64,000 nt of DNA, taken from assembly GCF_020184175.1 (NCBI RefSeq), contig NC_065532.1, positions 46,644,287 through 46,708,286 on the forward strand, given 5' to 3'. The DNA is from Aphis gossypii. Its lineage: Eukaryota > Arthropoda > Insecta > Hemiptera > Aphididae. The first letter of the stretch is position 1, and each line of letters starts with the position of its first letter. Shown one piece after another: positions 26,901-39,153 of the stretch. A program made the position numbers and the translations under genes. A model generated the notes under the pieces. That model saw only the letters and a list, made by a program, of their open reading frames with translations. It was not told the DNA's origin and searched no databases.

Positions 26901-29900
26901 TTTCACCAGTGTCTCTGTATAAACATGTTGTTGAGCCTGTGCCTTGTGATAATGTTGTACCCTCTGTGGACGTTGCTGTTGGTGGTGTTTCTTGTGTTAC
27001 AGTAGTTTCACTAGTTGATATCTCTGTATAAACATAAGTCGTTGAGCTTGTTCCTTTTGACTGTGTTGTACTCTCTGTTGACGTTGCTGTTGGTGAATAT
27101 TCAGTAGGTAGTGTTTCTTGTGTTACAGTAGATTCACCAGTTGATGTCTCTGTATAAACATGTGTCGTTGAGCCTGTGCCTTGTGATAATGTTGTACCCT
27201 CTGTGGACGTTGCTGTTGGTGGTGTTTCTTGGGTGACAGTAGTTTCACCAGTCGTCTCTGTATAAACATGTGTCGTTGAGCCTGTTCCTTTTGACGTGTG
27301 TACTCTCTGTTGACGTTGTGTTGGTGAATATTCAGTAGTAGTGTTTCTTGGTGACAGTAGATTCACCAGTTGATATCTCGTATAAACATGTGTCGTTGAG
27401 CCTGTTCCTTTTGAATGTTGTACTCTCTGTTGACGTTGCTGTTGGTGAATATTCAGTAGGTAGTGTTTCTTGTGTTACAGTAGATTCACCAGTTGATGTC
27501 TCTGTATAAACATGTGTCGTTGAGCCTGTGCCTTGTGATAATGTTGTACCCTCTTTGGACGTTGCTGTGTTGGTGTGTTTCTTGGGGACAGTAGTTCACC
27601 AGTCGTCTCTGTATAAACATGTGTCGTCGAGCCTGTTCCTTTTGACTGTGTTGTACTCTCTGTTGACGTTTTGCTGTTGGTGAATATTCAGTAGGTAGTG
27701 TTTCTTGTGTTACAGTAGATTCACCAGTTGATGTCTCTGTATAAACATGTGTCGTTGAGCCTGTGCCTTGTGATAATGTGTTGTACCCTCTGTGGACATT
27801 GCTTGGTGGTGTGTTTCATGGGTAACAGTAGTTTCACCAGTCGTCTCTGTATAAACATGTGTCGTTGAGCCTGTGCCTTGTGATAATGTTGTACCCTCTG
27901 TGGACGTCGCTGTTGGTGGTGTTTCTTTGGTTACAGTAGTTTCACCAGTCGGTGTCTCTGTATAAACATGTGTCGTTGAGCTAGCGCCTTGTGATAATGT
28001 TGTACCCTCTGTGGAAATTGGTGTTGATGGTGTTGTTTGGGTGACAGTAGTTTCACCAGTCGGTGTCTCTGTATAAACATGCGTCGTTGAGTCTGTGCCT
28101 TGTGATAATGTTGTACCCTCTGTGGACGTTGCTGTTGGTGAATATTCAGTAGGTAGTGTTTCTTGTGTTACAGTAGATTCACTAGTTGATATCTCTGTAT
28201 AAACATGAGTCGTTGAGCCTGTTCCTTGTGACTGTGTTGTACTCTCTGTTGACGTTGCTGTTGGTGAATATTCAGTAGGTAGTGTTTCTTGTGTTACAGT
28301 AGATTCACCAGTTGATGTCTCTGTATAAACATGTGTCGTTGAGCCTGTGCCTTGTGATAATGTTGTACCCTCTGTGGACATTGCTGTTTGTGTTGTTTCA
28401 TGGGTAACAGTAGTTTCACCAGTCGTCTCTGTATAAACATGTGTCGTTGAGCCTGTGCCTTGTGATAATGTTGTACCCTCTGTGGACGTCGCTGTTGGTG
28501 GTGTTTCTTGGGTAACAGTAGTTTTACCGATTGATGATTGCGTATAAACTTGTGTCGTTGAATCTGTACCTTGTGTCAGTGTTGTACCCTCTGTGGACGT
28601 TGCTGTTGGTGGTGTTTCTTGTGTTACAGTAGTTTCACCAATTGATGTCTCCGTAAAGATATGTGTCGTTGAGCTTGTGCCTTGTGATAATGTTGTACCC
28701 TCTGTGGACGTTGCTGTTGGTGGTGTTTCTTGGGTGACAGTAGTTTCAGCAGTCGGTGTCTCCGTATAAACATGTGTCGTTGAGCCGGTACCTTGTGATA
28801 ATGTTGTACCCTCTGTGGACGTTGCTGTTGGTGGTGTTTCTTGTGTTACAGTAGTTTCACCAATTGATGTCTCTGTATAAACATGTGTCGTTGAGCCCGT
28901 TCCTTGTGATAATGTTGTATCCTCTGTGGACGTTGCTGTTGGTGGTGTTTCTTGAGTGACAGTAGTTTCAACAGTCGTCTCTGTATAAGCATGTGTCGTT
29001 GAACCTGTACTTTTTGACTGTGTTGTACCCTCTGTGGAAATTGGTGTTGATGGTGTTGTTTGGGTGACAGTCGTTTCACCAGTCGGTGTCTCTGTATAAA
29101 CATGTGTCGTTGAGCCCGTTCCTTGTGATAATGTTGTACCCTCTGTGGACGTTGCTGTTGGTGGTGTTTCTTGAGTGACAGTAGTTTCACCAATTGATGT
29201 CTCCGTAAAGATATGTGTCGTTGAGTCTGTGCCTTGTGATAATGTTGTACCCTCTGTGGACGTTGCTGTTGGTGAATATTCAGTAGGTAGTGTTTCTTGT
29301 GTTACAGTAGTTTCACCAGTTGGTGTCTCTGTATAAACATGTGTCGTTGAGCCCGTTCCTTGTGATAATGTTGTACCCTCTGTGGACGTCGCTGTTGGTG
29401 GTGTTTCTTGGGTAACAGTAGTTTTACCGATTGATGATTGCGTATAAACTTGTGTCGTTGAATCTGTACCTTGTGTCAGTGTTGTACCCTCTGTGGACGT
29501 TGCTGTTGGTGGTGTTTCTTGTGTTACAGTAGTTTCACCAATTGATGTCTCCGTAGAGATATGTGTCGTTGAGCTTATGCCTTGTGATAATGTTGTACCC
29601 TCTGTAGACGTTTCTGTTGGTGAATATTCAGTATGTAGTGTCTCTTGTGTTACAGTAGATTCACCAGTTGATGTCTCTGTATAAACATGTGTCGTTGAGC
29701 CTGTGCCTTGTGATAATGTTGTACCCTCTGTGGACGTTGCTGTTGGTGGTGTTTCTTGTGTTACAGTAGTTTCACCAATTGATGTCTCTGTATAAACATG
29801 TGTCGTTGAGCCCGTTCCTTGTGATAATGTTGTATCCTCTGTGGACGTTGCTGTTGGTGGTGTTTCTTGAGTGACAGTAGTTTCAACAGTCGTCTCTGTA

Positions 29901-32900
29901 TAAACATGTGTCGTTGAACCTGTACTTTTTGACTGTGTTGTACCCTCTGTGGAAATTGGTGTTGATGGTGTTTCTTGTGTTACAGTAGATTCACTAGTTG
30001 ATATCTCTGTATAAACATGAGTCGTTGAGCCTGTTCCTTGTGACTGTGTTGTACTCTCTGTTGACGTTGCTGTTGGTGAATATTCAGTAGGTAGTGTTTC
30101 TTGTGTTACAGTAGATTCACCAGTTGATGTCTCTGTATAAACATGTGTCGTTGAGCCTGTGCCTTGTGATAATGTTGTACCCTCTGTGGACGTTGCTGTT
30201 GGTGGTGTTTCTTGAGTGACAGTAGTTTCACCAGTTGGTGTCTCTGTATAAACATGTGTCGTTGAGCCCGTTCCTTGTGATAATGTTGTACCCTCTGTGG
30301 ACGTTGCTGTTGGTGGTGTTTCTTGAGTGACAGTTGTTTCAACAGTCGTCTCTGTATAAACATGTGTCGTTGAGCCTGTGCCTTGTGATAATGTTGTACC
30401 CTCTGTGGACGTTGCTGTTGCTGGTGTTTCTTGTGTTACAGTAGTTTCACCAATTGATGTCTCCGTAGAGATATGTGTCGTTGAGCCTGTACCTTGTGTC
30501 AGTGTGGTACCCTCTGTGGACGTTGCTGTTGGTGGTGTTTCTTGGGTGATAGAAGTTTCACTAATTGATGTCTCCGTAGAGGCATGTGTCGTTGGGTCTG
30601 TGCCCTGTGATAATGTTGTACTCTCTGAAGATGATTGTGTTGATCGTTCTGTAGAAGATGACGTATATTCAGTCATTGTTGTTTCAGGGGTAGGTTGTGT
30701 GAATATTTCAGTCGTTTGTTGTTGCGTTGTTGATGTTTTTGGTTCGTCAGTTGTTGTATATTCGCGGGAACAACCTGTGTTTTGGTTCACTATTTCATGG
30801 TATTTATTATACCAGTACAAGTTATTATCCACTTGATTGTAGCATTTATTGAATGATTTTCTGAGATTTTCAGGTGTGTTTGGATCATCTTTCAATTTTT
30901 TTAGCTTCAATTAAAAACAATTTTTATCATTAATAATTTTATTATTTTTCCTTTTTTATTATTATTTTTCTTTTTTTTCTTACTTTATCGATTTCAGAAT
31001 CCAATGCTACTTTTGATGCGCATATTGAGTAAATGAATATTGCTATGTCATCTCCATCAGTTAATTTTTTTGTTATTTCATTCAGATTTTGTACCAGAAA
31101 ATCTATTAAAACATCAAGTCCTATTGGCGTACTGGATACCGCTTTAAAAACATCTTTATAATCTTGTTTTCTAATTGGTCCGTCTTCAGTCTCAAATATA
31201 TAGTTTAAATATCTATCATATATTTTATTCTCAGTTAATTTTTTTTAAGCAGTTTAAATGATACTTATTTTATTTAATAAAATTTAATTATTCATAAATG
31301 ATTTGTTTTTCTACTTTTTTTACCTCGACAAAAGTGCATCGTTCTCTGTGCATGCCAATGCTGTTTGTGCTGACTGCTTTTCAGAGGGTGATCGTGTTGT
31401 TTTATACAAATCAAACATTTGTTCCCAGGTTGAAGTTTCATTTGTTATATGCACGCCAACACAGAATGCAGCGTCTCTAATATCTGGGGGTATTCTATAC
31501 AAATACGCACGTATTTATTTTAATTGTTTGTATCCTTATCAAAAATCAGCATAATATTATTGTCCTAAATATTTAAATCTTTGATATAGATTTATTTTAT
31601 GTGATTCAATTTCTGCATATTACTATTGAAATTTTTATATTTACTTTTCTCCATTTTTCCATTTTGTGTAGTAATCGAACGCCGATTGTATGCACATCTC
31701 ATTATTCAATTGACATGCCCATACTGAGAATGCATTCCAGCTGGTAAGAATAATGTGGTCTGTATTTTTTTTCTCAACTACTTGGTCTTCAGTTTTTTTA
31801 TAAATAATTCCTGCCAAATTACTAACGCATTCCTGTAATCCAATAAAATAAATAAATCAAATACGTAATAATATATTTTTATAAATTAAATGTTAAAATA
31901 AATTACAAGTTAGCATACGATTTATAGTTGTTTTAAAGTCATTTTGTATAAATTTTTATTATTTATTTTATCCTTTATTATTATTGCATTCACACAGATA
32001 TTTTTTATTTTATCAGTTATAAATGTATATTTCTTTCTCTTTTCTCAATTAATTTTTGAATTTTCTAATATTTTTTTTATTTTTAAGTGTAACATGATAA
32101 TGTCATACTTGTTAAATTTAGTGAAATTAAATTTTATATGTTGGCATAAACTAAATTCTATATTTTTTGTTTCGTATAAATATATATTCACATTCATTTA
32201 GTTCGATATACTAATAGTTAATTTAAAAGTACGCACTTTTAAATCTGAATACTCTGTATCATTGCGCCGCATGCGTTCTATTAAGTATGCATATCCGTTT
32301 ATCACGGAATACCATGGCAATACGTCTTCTTCCATTTTTAAATATGATGATATTCTTAATGGAACTGAATAATGTAATTTATCAGCCCTAGCTAAGTTGA
32401 ACGAATCGTCAATCAGTTGGGCACGATTGATTACGTGAATATCATTTGGCGTTTCTTTCAATTGTCTGATCAATAACGACCAATTGTCAGTGTCGTAGTT
32501 AACCCTGTAAAAACCTTGAAATAAAACGTCAATATTATTAAAATAAATTAAGTACCGTTTTTTTGAATTGTGGAAATTGAATTACCAGTAGATTGAACAT
32601 TGAATATGAACCACCCGTTGTTTTGCGGAGCTGACAAGACACATTTGTCCATGTCCGGCTTACACCATGTGGCTACCGTAAAGTTTTCAAAATTTTTACT
32701 GGATTCTGTCGTATAAGTGATCCCTATGTACCATTTAGACAAATCAGTTATTTTGTCGGGAGTGTCCATTAGACACCTTTCCTACAATGTTTTTAGTATT
32801 ACTAATCAACAAAGTTTAACTACTAATACAATACATACTTGAGTTACTATAAACTCGTCATTGACCTTTGATACATTAATCATTGGGTATCCAGCCTGTT

Positions 32901-35900
32901 CTGTCCACTGTTTCATGAAATTGGTAACCGTGACACCTTGTCCAAAATCAAATTTATATTCGGATATAGTGTACTCAAATGCCGCAAACAATACATCGGG
33001 AACTACCGACACGTATCTATGTTGACGTTAACAAAAAACTATGGCTACTAAATTATTATTTCCAAGAAAATACGACTTGTAAGCTTAGAGAACACTTCTA
33101 ATTTCTGAGAAAATATATAAAAAGATAATCTTTTTAACTAGTATTTTATTCGATTTTATTACAAAAAAAAAAAGTGATGTTATCCAAAACATCATAATTA
33201 TCATACTAAGTAGTATATTATTTATAAAGTTACTCAATGTATACTCTGTCAAAAACCACAATGACCAAAAAAGTTCCATCGTCTCATTGTAGTTTGTTTG
33301 AAAAAAAAATTAATTAATATTCTACCTGAGTTTCAGCCAACTAATGCTATCTTATATTAATAGTAAATTGGTATATAAGCGACGGCAAGACATACTTGTT
33401 CTGATTCAAGTATCGGACTAATGACTGTTGGAATATAGTGTCGTTGGTAGTGTATTTCAACATCCGTAAAAAGGCAGAGGCCTTGGCGTAAGTCTGGTCG
33501 TAAAACGCATCATTTATTTCGTCTGGAGTATGCACGGACGTGGTAATCGGACGCCTGGGCGCTTGATCGTACTCCAAAGCCCGCTGGTGCCGTTCGACCA
33601 CGAACATTTGGTTCATCCTCCAATCTGGGTAGACCTAAAAGTATACCGATATAAATCCAGATATTATATAACTACTCATATAGCTTATGCTTATACGATA
33701 ACAATATGATAATTTCAGAATTTGGAACATATAGTACTAAAAAATGCTAAAATATGGCTTTAAAAATAAAAACATGCACAATTATTTTTAAACTATATTC
33801 GAAAGAACAGCATGTTGCAAATAACAGTTTGTTTAATGCACACCAAGCGACATTATTGGAATATTGAATTTAGAACATTTTATATTCTGTACAAACTGAT
33901 TGCAACATAGAAAACTTAAAGGTAGACAAGTATCCTCCTGTAGGTGCATTACCTACATAAGATGTCGAACGGGTTACTATTATAAATAATGTCTTGAAAT
34001 TAATTTTAAAATTAAATACTTGGATATCGTTTAATGTAGCAAAATTCTTAAGACATGCAAACAAACGCATAATACAATTTTAAATGTGGTTTCCCTGTTT
34101 TTTAAAAAGCGTATTAAATTGATCTACAATGTTTCACTAAGTCCGAAAGAGAAGTGCAGTTCCTATAAATTCCAAACCACGTGAAGATAATATGTAACGT
34201 TAATTTAAAATGTTTATAATTCGACCGATTGTCGCATTATCAGATACACAAGATATACGATTAAATTAATCAAAGGTGGCCATACCAAGTCCATGGAAAA
34301 GTACTGAAAGTACGCGGCAAACGCATCGTGCAGCCAAAGGTAGTCCCACCAGGAGCACGTAACCAGGTTTCCGAACCACTGACGAGCCATCTCACGTTGA
34401 ACCATCGATAGCCCTGATTCGTTGGCTTTAGAACTGGACATATCGTCCAGTAACAAATATTTTTCACTGAAACGAAAACAGAATAAGTACATTGTATACT
34501 ATAAGAAGCCATCTGTCATAGAGGGCAAATTGTGTATTTTTTAGCTCGACCACACGGTTTTCGTTCGTTATTGGCTTTTATATAATTTATATCAAAATGT
34601 GATTTTCTCACCAACGTCGCTTACCAATAAATCGTTCAGATTCCGAATTTAGTACGTCGTTGTAGGTAAATATTCATAAATAAAAGAAAAAATTATTCAA
34701 TTTTTTTCTAAACGGCTTAAACCGCAATAGATATTCGTGTTTTTAATAATTTTAATGTAAATGAACAATGTCACCGAAGTGCCGGAACCCATTTATCGGT
34801 TGTCATTATGAAATATCGATATGATACAATCATTTATTTATAGAAATTATACGATCGGTAAGCAGTATAGTTACCGAAATGTGTTCAGCCCCCAGTTGCC
34901 CATGGCGTCCGACTTGAAATCCGGTATGGCGAACAAGTCCAGCTTGGGTAACTCGTATTGCACTTCCGTAAACTTCTCCATGGCCGACAGCAGCTTCGGA
35001 GCCTCACCGGAGACGTATCGCAATTGGTCCAAGCGGCCCTCGTCTGAGAACACGTACACGGGACTTTGGCCGGCTGCGGTGCCAGCACTCTTCGAAACAA
35101 ATCCACTGACGACGAACGAGATCATGTGTGTGGCAATCGGCGGCGTCTGGACGAAAATGTCACCAGTCTTTTCCGCGGATTTACTGAAACAAATTTTCGT
35201 GCACTCGCGATCAGCATTTTTCATTGAATTTAATGATTGATTAGGAATAATTTATATCGGGTTTTTGAAATCAAGATGTATTTGAAAAACAATATTTATA
35301 TTTAAGTCCCGAAAATGGACATAACTATAATATTAAAAGCGCACTATGAATCGAATCCGAGTTTTTTCTTACTTCTTTATGAGAATTTTGTCGAAAATTT
35401 TTAACATGTCATATTATGATAAAATTAAAATATTACAAAAAAACACGATTTTATGGTATCATAACATTAAAGTTATTGCAAGTCCAATGTCCATATAAAT
35501 ATTATTGTTAGTATTTTAAATGTAATTAATATTTTTGTCACACTTGTACAAGTGTCTTTGAAAACATTGTCGATTTACCAGACTGTTATAAAGAACAAAA
35601 CTGAATAACTCATCTATACCTGCTAATATTTAATATATCGGACTGAACGTAATATGTGATTTTAATTACCAATATTAATATTAATTGTTATAATATGTGA
35701 TATAATATGATTTTCGTGTAAATATGAATGTATAATTTGGACACTATTTTTTCTAATTATCACGTACCTAACGGTGGATTTCTACTTTTTTATGGGAAAA
35801 AAACATTTAATGTCGAGTGGTAAGTAAAAGGTCATGATACTGCAACACTTGTAGAAAACCATACTTTTAGGGTATAAATTAAATATGACAAAAAAAAACT

Positions 35901-37257
35901 GATACCTATTTTTCAACCTACTCAATCAGTTATGCATGGTAACTTTAAACACTTATACAATACACTATAGGTATGCTATATTATAGCAATTAAAATATAT
36001 TTTTAGGACTCGATTAATTCAGGCAGATGATTGTTCAACGGATTTTGGGATGCAATACACGTCTTGCACACAAACCATCTAGATCCAATCACGATTTTAT
36101 TATTATCGCAACAAGGGTTAGTAGTTTATAGGTAGGTACTATTTCACTAGAAGTGTTAATACTTTACTCACTCGTAATAACTCTTGTAAAGCGGCATGTT
36201 GGATCTTGACTCTTTGTTTCTCGGTCTAGTCAGTGATATGTTGAAAGGCGTCTTGTACGACGGTTCGTCGTAACACGGTAATATCCTCCTTGCCCCGGTC
36301 GGTTCTAAATATGTCAGGAGCAACCATCTACGAAGAACAAAATGGGTTTCCGAAAATAAAACGATTATTAAAACGAATGTTATGCAATGATTTCTAGTCG
36401 CTACACGACAAACGATACGTTATATATTATTTATTATACAAGTTGCGTATTCGGACTTTCGGATTAAATTGAGTTAAAGAAAAATCGATTGTCCTAAGAT
36501 AAAACAATCACTCTGTAAAATATATAGGTATATTATGTATATTTATGTTTACCTTTGGGTATTTAATATATATATATACATATATATTTAACCTAACCTA
36601 CCCAGCTCAAAATAATGGCATATAGCTAGTAAAAATAAGCTTGAAAACCTATGGCGCGGTAATTTTTTTTAAACACGACTAAATGACTGTGTATTGTATA
36701 TCTATTCAGTCTTCGGTAAATATTAATAATAATTATTATTATTCGTCAACAATAATCACTTACTCTTTATGATTGTTTTTGTCGTTGTATGTGCTTTTGT
36801 AGAATCCTTCCATGTTGTTTACTTTGATGTTAACGTGATATTCGATGTTTAGCACGTATTGAATTCCAACCTGTAGTTTGGATTTCAAAAAAATTTTGCA
36901 CTGCTCATTTTCGGGGTCGTTGCTCACTTCGATTACGTCGACGTTGTCTTCGCTTATTTTTGTGTGCACGTACACCACGTAAATCAGAATATCGTTGCAG
37001 TTCAACGTTATCGTCGAAGTCCTCGATTTTACGTCGATCAAAATCTCTACCTCGGCGTCGTAGTCGATGTCGTCCTTAAAGCGATTGTAGTCCGTCGTAA
37101 TGTTCAACTCGTACGATACCGGTGTCGTATCTCCTGGAAGTCGGTAAACGTCCATTCCGTTTGGCACGCCGGCTCCCGCGGAGTAAAAGCGTCCATCGGA
37201 ACCGAAAACGCAGGCAAACGAAACGAACAACAACAGAGCTACTATGTTTTTCGACAT
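14915..37257 (-). CDS. Pseudo-aminopeptidase with giant mucin-like stalk (gene C)
   Basis: Twelve exons: 37257-36764, 36327-36172, 35183-34875, 34466-34286, 33634-33396, 33016-32839, 32781-32586, 32514-32237, 31832-31645, 31494-31324, 31212-30984 and 30904-14915. Exons 1-11 sum to 2619 bp (873 codons). They encode a signal peptide (MSKNIVALLLFVSFACVFG), the N-terminal domain (ARRILPCYDEP), a broken catalytic domain and an ERAP1_C-like domain. GAMEN is DAMGN. HEXXH is REMAR. The third zinc ligand is Asp (LHDAFA). No zinc can be bound in the family manner. Exon 12 completes the helical domain (about 45 residues) and then runs about 15.5 kb as Thr/Ser/Pro-rich tandem repeats. It ends with a transmembrane segment (IFIFAIIVVIIIIFFLRR) and a short cytosolic tail. 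If continuous, the protein is about 6,200 residues. The Thr frame is open from 30904 to about 27810 and from about 19030 to 14915. In between, many small indels shift it, but entry and exit frames agree. I read these as assembly errors, though real disruption cannot be excluded. Function is inferred: a non-enzymatic surface mucin with a peptidase-fold head. Confidence 0.88.
15110..30610 (-). repeat. Coding minisatellite: about 130 mucin-like units of 108-126 bp
   Basis: Tandem array inside the last exon of gene C. Read on the minus strand, units are 36, 37 or 42 residues (108, 111 or 126 bp). The long form carries a 15-bp insertion encoding the extra EYSP block. A typical unit joins TTHVYTETSTGE, TTVTQETPPTATS and TEGTTLSQGTGS. 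By my count of one 37-residue unit, 19 positions are Thr or Ser, as expected for dense mucin-type O-glycosylation. Central units are nearly identical. Units at the C-terminal edge (15110-15500) and the first units near 30600 are more divergent, as expected for an array homogenised from its middle. Unit lengths are multiples of three, so length changes keep frame. Confidence 0.97.
18300..26900 (-). repeat. Higher-order repeats of about 1.33 kb within the mucin array
   Basis: Variant units recur in the same order. A unit with a six-T run recurs near 18620, 19952, 22240 and 26112. A unit reading GTTGACC(TT)GCGCC on the plus strand recurs near 19117, 22739, 25281 and 26612. Spacings include 1332 and 1331 bp, and the distance from the first marker to the second is about 500 bp in three copies. 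This shows block duplication of about a dozen units in addition to single-unit gain and loss. Assembly expansion or collapse could contribute. Confidence 0.75.
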
Positions 37258-37357
37258 CGTCGTACGTTATTTACTCGTAATACGCTGTGTCCTGAAAATA
37301 TTTTGACCGTTTTCGGGCATCACGCACCGACAAACAAACGAAAAAAAAAACCGAGTT

Positions 37358-37370
37358 AATCTTATATCCT
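37358..37370 (-). promoter_or_regulatory. Degenerate GATA-like motif upstream of gene C
   Basis: Minus-strand GGATATAAGATTA about 100 bp before the start codon of C. It keeps the ATAAGATTA core seen upstream of E but lacks an exact GATAAG. This is the weakest of the five. Confidence 0.25.
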
Positions 37371-39116
37371 TGAAATTAAGTGTCGTCAAATCACGTCAAA
37401 TCGTAGTTAATTATAATATTAATGACTATATTATAATGAAGAAACATTCGACGACTCAATCAACTCCTATATATACTTTGCCGGGTACTTATCTATTGTT
37501 CCACTCCAAGATTTTGTGAGTGTACGTCTAACTCAATCAGATTCCTGAAAGTTTATTTATATTTTTAAATTTTTATCGATGTCATTGGTCGTAGGTATTG
37601 CGCCTTGTGCCGCCTCAACGCTCGACGCGCAGAGGTATACAGTTCAGTTAAAAGATCACTTGAGTAGCATGAGACACTAAACAAATTAACCAATTTTGTG
37701 TAGCACTTAGTGCGGTTAATGGATTGCATGTGAAATGCTACGGAGTGTACAATAATGTGCCAATTATACGCCAAGTAAACAGTATGGCATTATGCAAACG
37801 ATAATTGGGATTTTTATCGAAATCAATCGTAACCGTTATGATGTATGCTGAGTAGGTGTATAGTAATAAGTAATACTCGACATTAATTAGAGTGAATCAG
37901 ACGATCAAACAGAATTCCTCGTAAGCCGATCGAGTCGACGAGTCGAAATAACTATATTGTATTAGGCCTACGCGTTAAAGCTTCGGGAATGTCACCGCAT
38001 ATATTTATATTTATTTGATGTAATATCACGTAAAATTGAATAATTGTTCGAGTATTGTATAGTGTGCGAGTCGATATTAAAACGGGATAAAAATAGTCGA
38101 TATAATGGCGAATGACTAATAATATTTTTAAAAAAAAACCATCATTTTGCTACTGTATTGCTTGTAGTTGCGTTTATTGCAGTGTTTACGTAAATGATAA
38201 AAAGACGTTCGGCCGCTACCGGGTTTTTCTTTGTTTAAGTGAAATAGTTTATCGTAACAAACAGACGAACGTTTTAAATCGATTTCTGTTTAATTTTTCC
38301 ATTCACTATATTCAAAGTACATTATTTATATGAGTTTTACTTTCGAAATAACACTATATCGATAACACTACACAATAATAATTATGTCCAATTAAAATTA
38401 TAAAATAGTTCACCCATTTGCACAATAACTAATTATTGTCGTTTGAATTCTATATGTATAAATGTATTTTCACACAGTATAATATTGTATAATATTACAT
38501 TCATTAAAAACGTTCATCGTACAGGTACACGGGTTTATCTTTTTGAGGTGAAACCCGTAACTACAGGACTATTATCGATAGCATATAACTATATGATATA
38601 GTATTAGATAGAATATCGGCTAGACACCTTGTACCTATATTATATAATATTATTATTGCTGTTCTCGTAAAATTTGAAATACGTAATTTCGTCAATACTC
38701 ATTACACGATTCATTGTTCGATGAATTTGTACAAAAATTGTACATTTTCTATTATTTTAAACACTGTATAATATCATTTTAGGTACTACGCTGCGATGGA
38801 ATGATTAGACGTTATGTGTGTGTGTCTCCTCCTCAATGAAAAAGCGATTTCGTATAACGCATTATATAGTGTAAATTAGTTTTAGGTTCATAAACTAAAA
38901 TAAAAAAAAAATTTAGTTGGAATCCAAATCAAGCACAGTATGTAGGACGTGTTATGATGGTTATTTTTTACAATTCGCACACAAATGTGTTTCAATTGTT
39001 TGTTTAGGTATAATGCCTATTAAATTACTAATAGCCAATAGGTAATGGCTCGATCTTGAGCAAACGCGTTGAAGAGAACCAATTATTAAAACCCACAGAT
39101 AACTTTATCGTTTTCG

Positions 39117-39153
39117 TTATTATTATTATTATTATTATTAATAATAATAATAA
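39117..39153. repeat. (TTA)n(TAA)n palindromic microsatellite
   Basis: A run of TTA triplets followed directly by TAA triplets. It forms a perfect inverted repeat that could extrude as a hairpin. Confidence 0.9.

Noticed and set aside
16957..27366. Many minus-strand frames beginning MFIQRR and rich in His, Gln, Arg
   Set aside because: They are the out-of-frame reading of the Thr/Ser repeat of gene C. The Met comes from the out-of-frame reading of the HVYTE segment in each unit.
15110..30610. Could the 108-126-bp tandem array be a CRISPR or a satellite?
   Set aside because: There is no repeat-spacer alternation, and the whole unit is conserved and codes in frame between a peptidase domain and a membrane anchor. 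It is a coding minisatellite.
17460..30836. Plus-strand Val-rich frames across the repeat (starting MPCDNVV)
   Set aside because: Antisense of the mucin units, open only because unit length is a multiple of three. No promoter or start context, and no known family.
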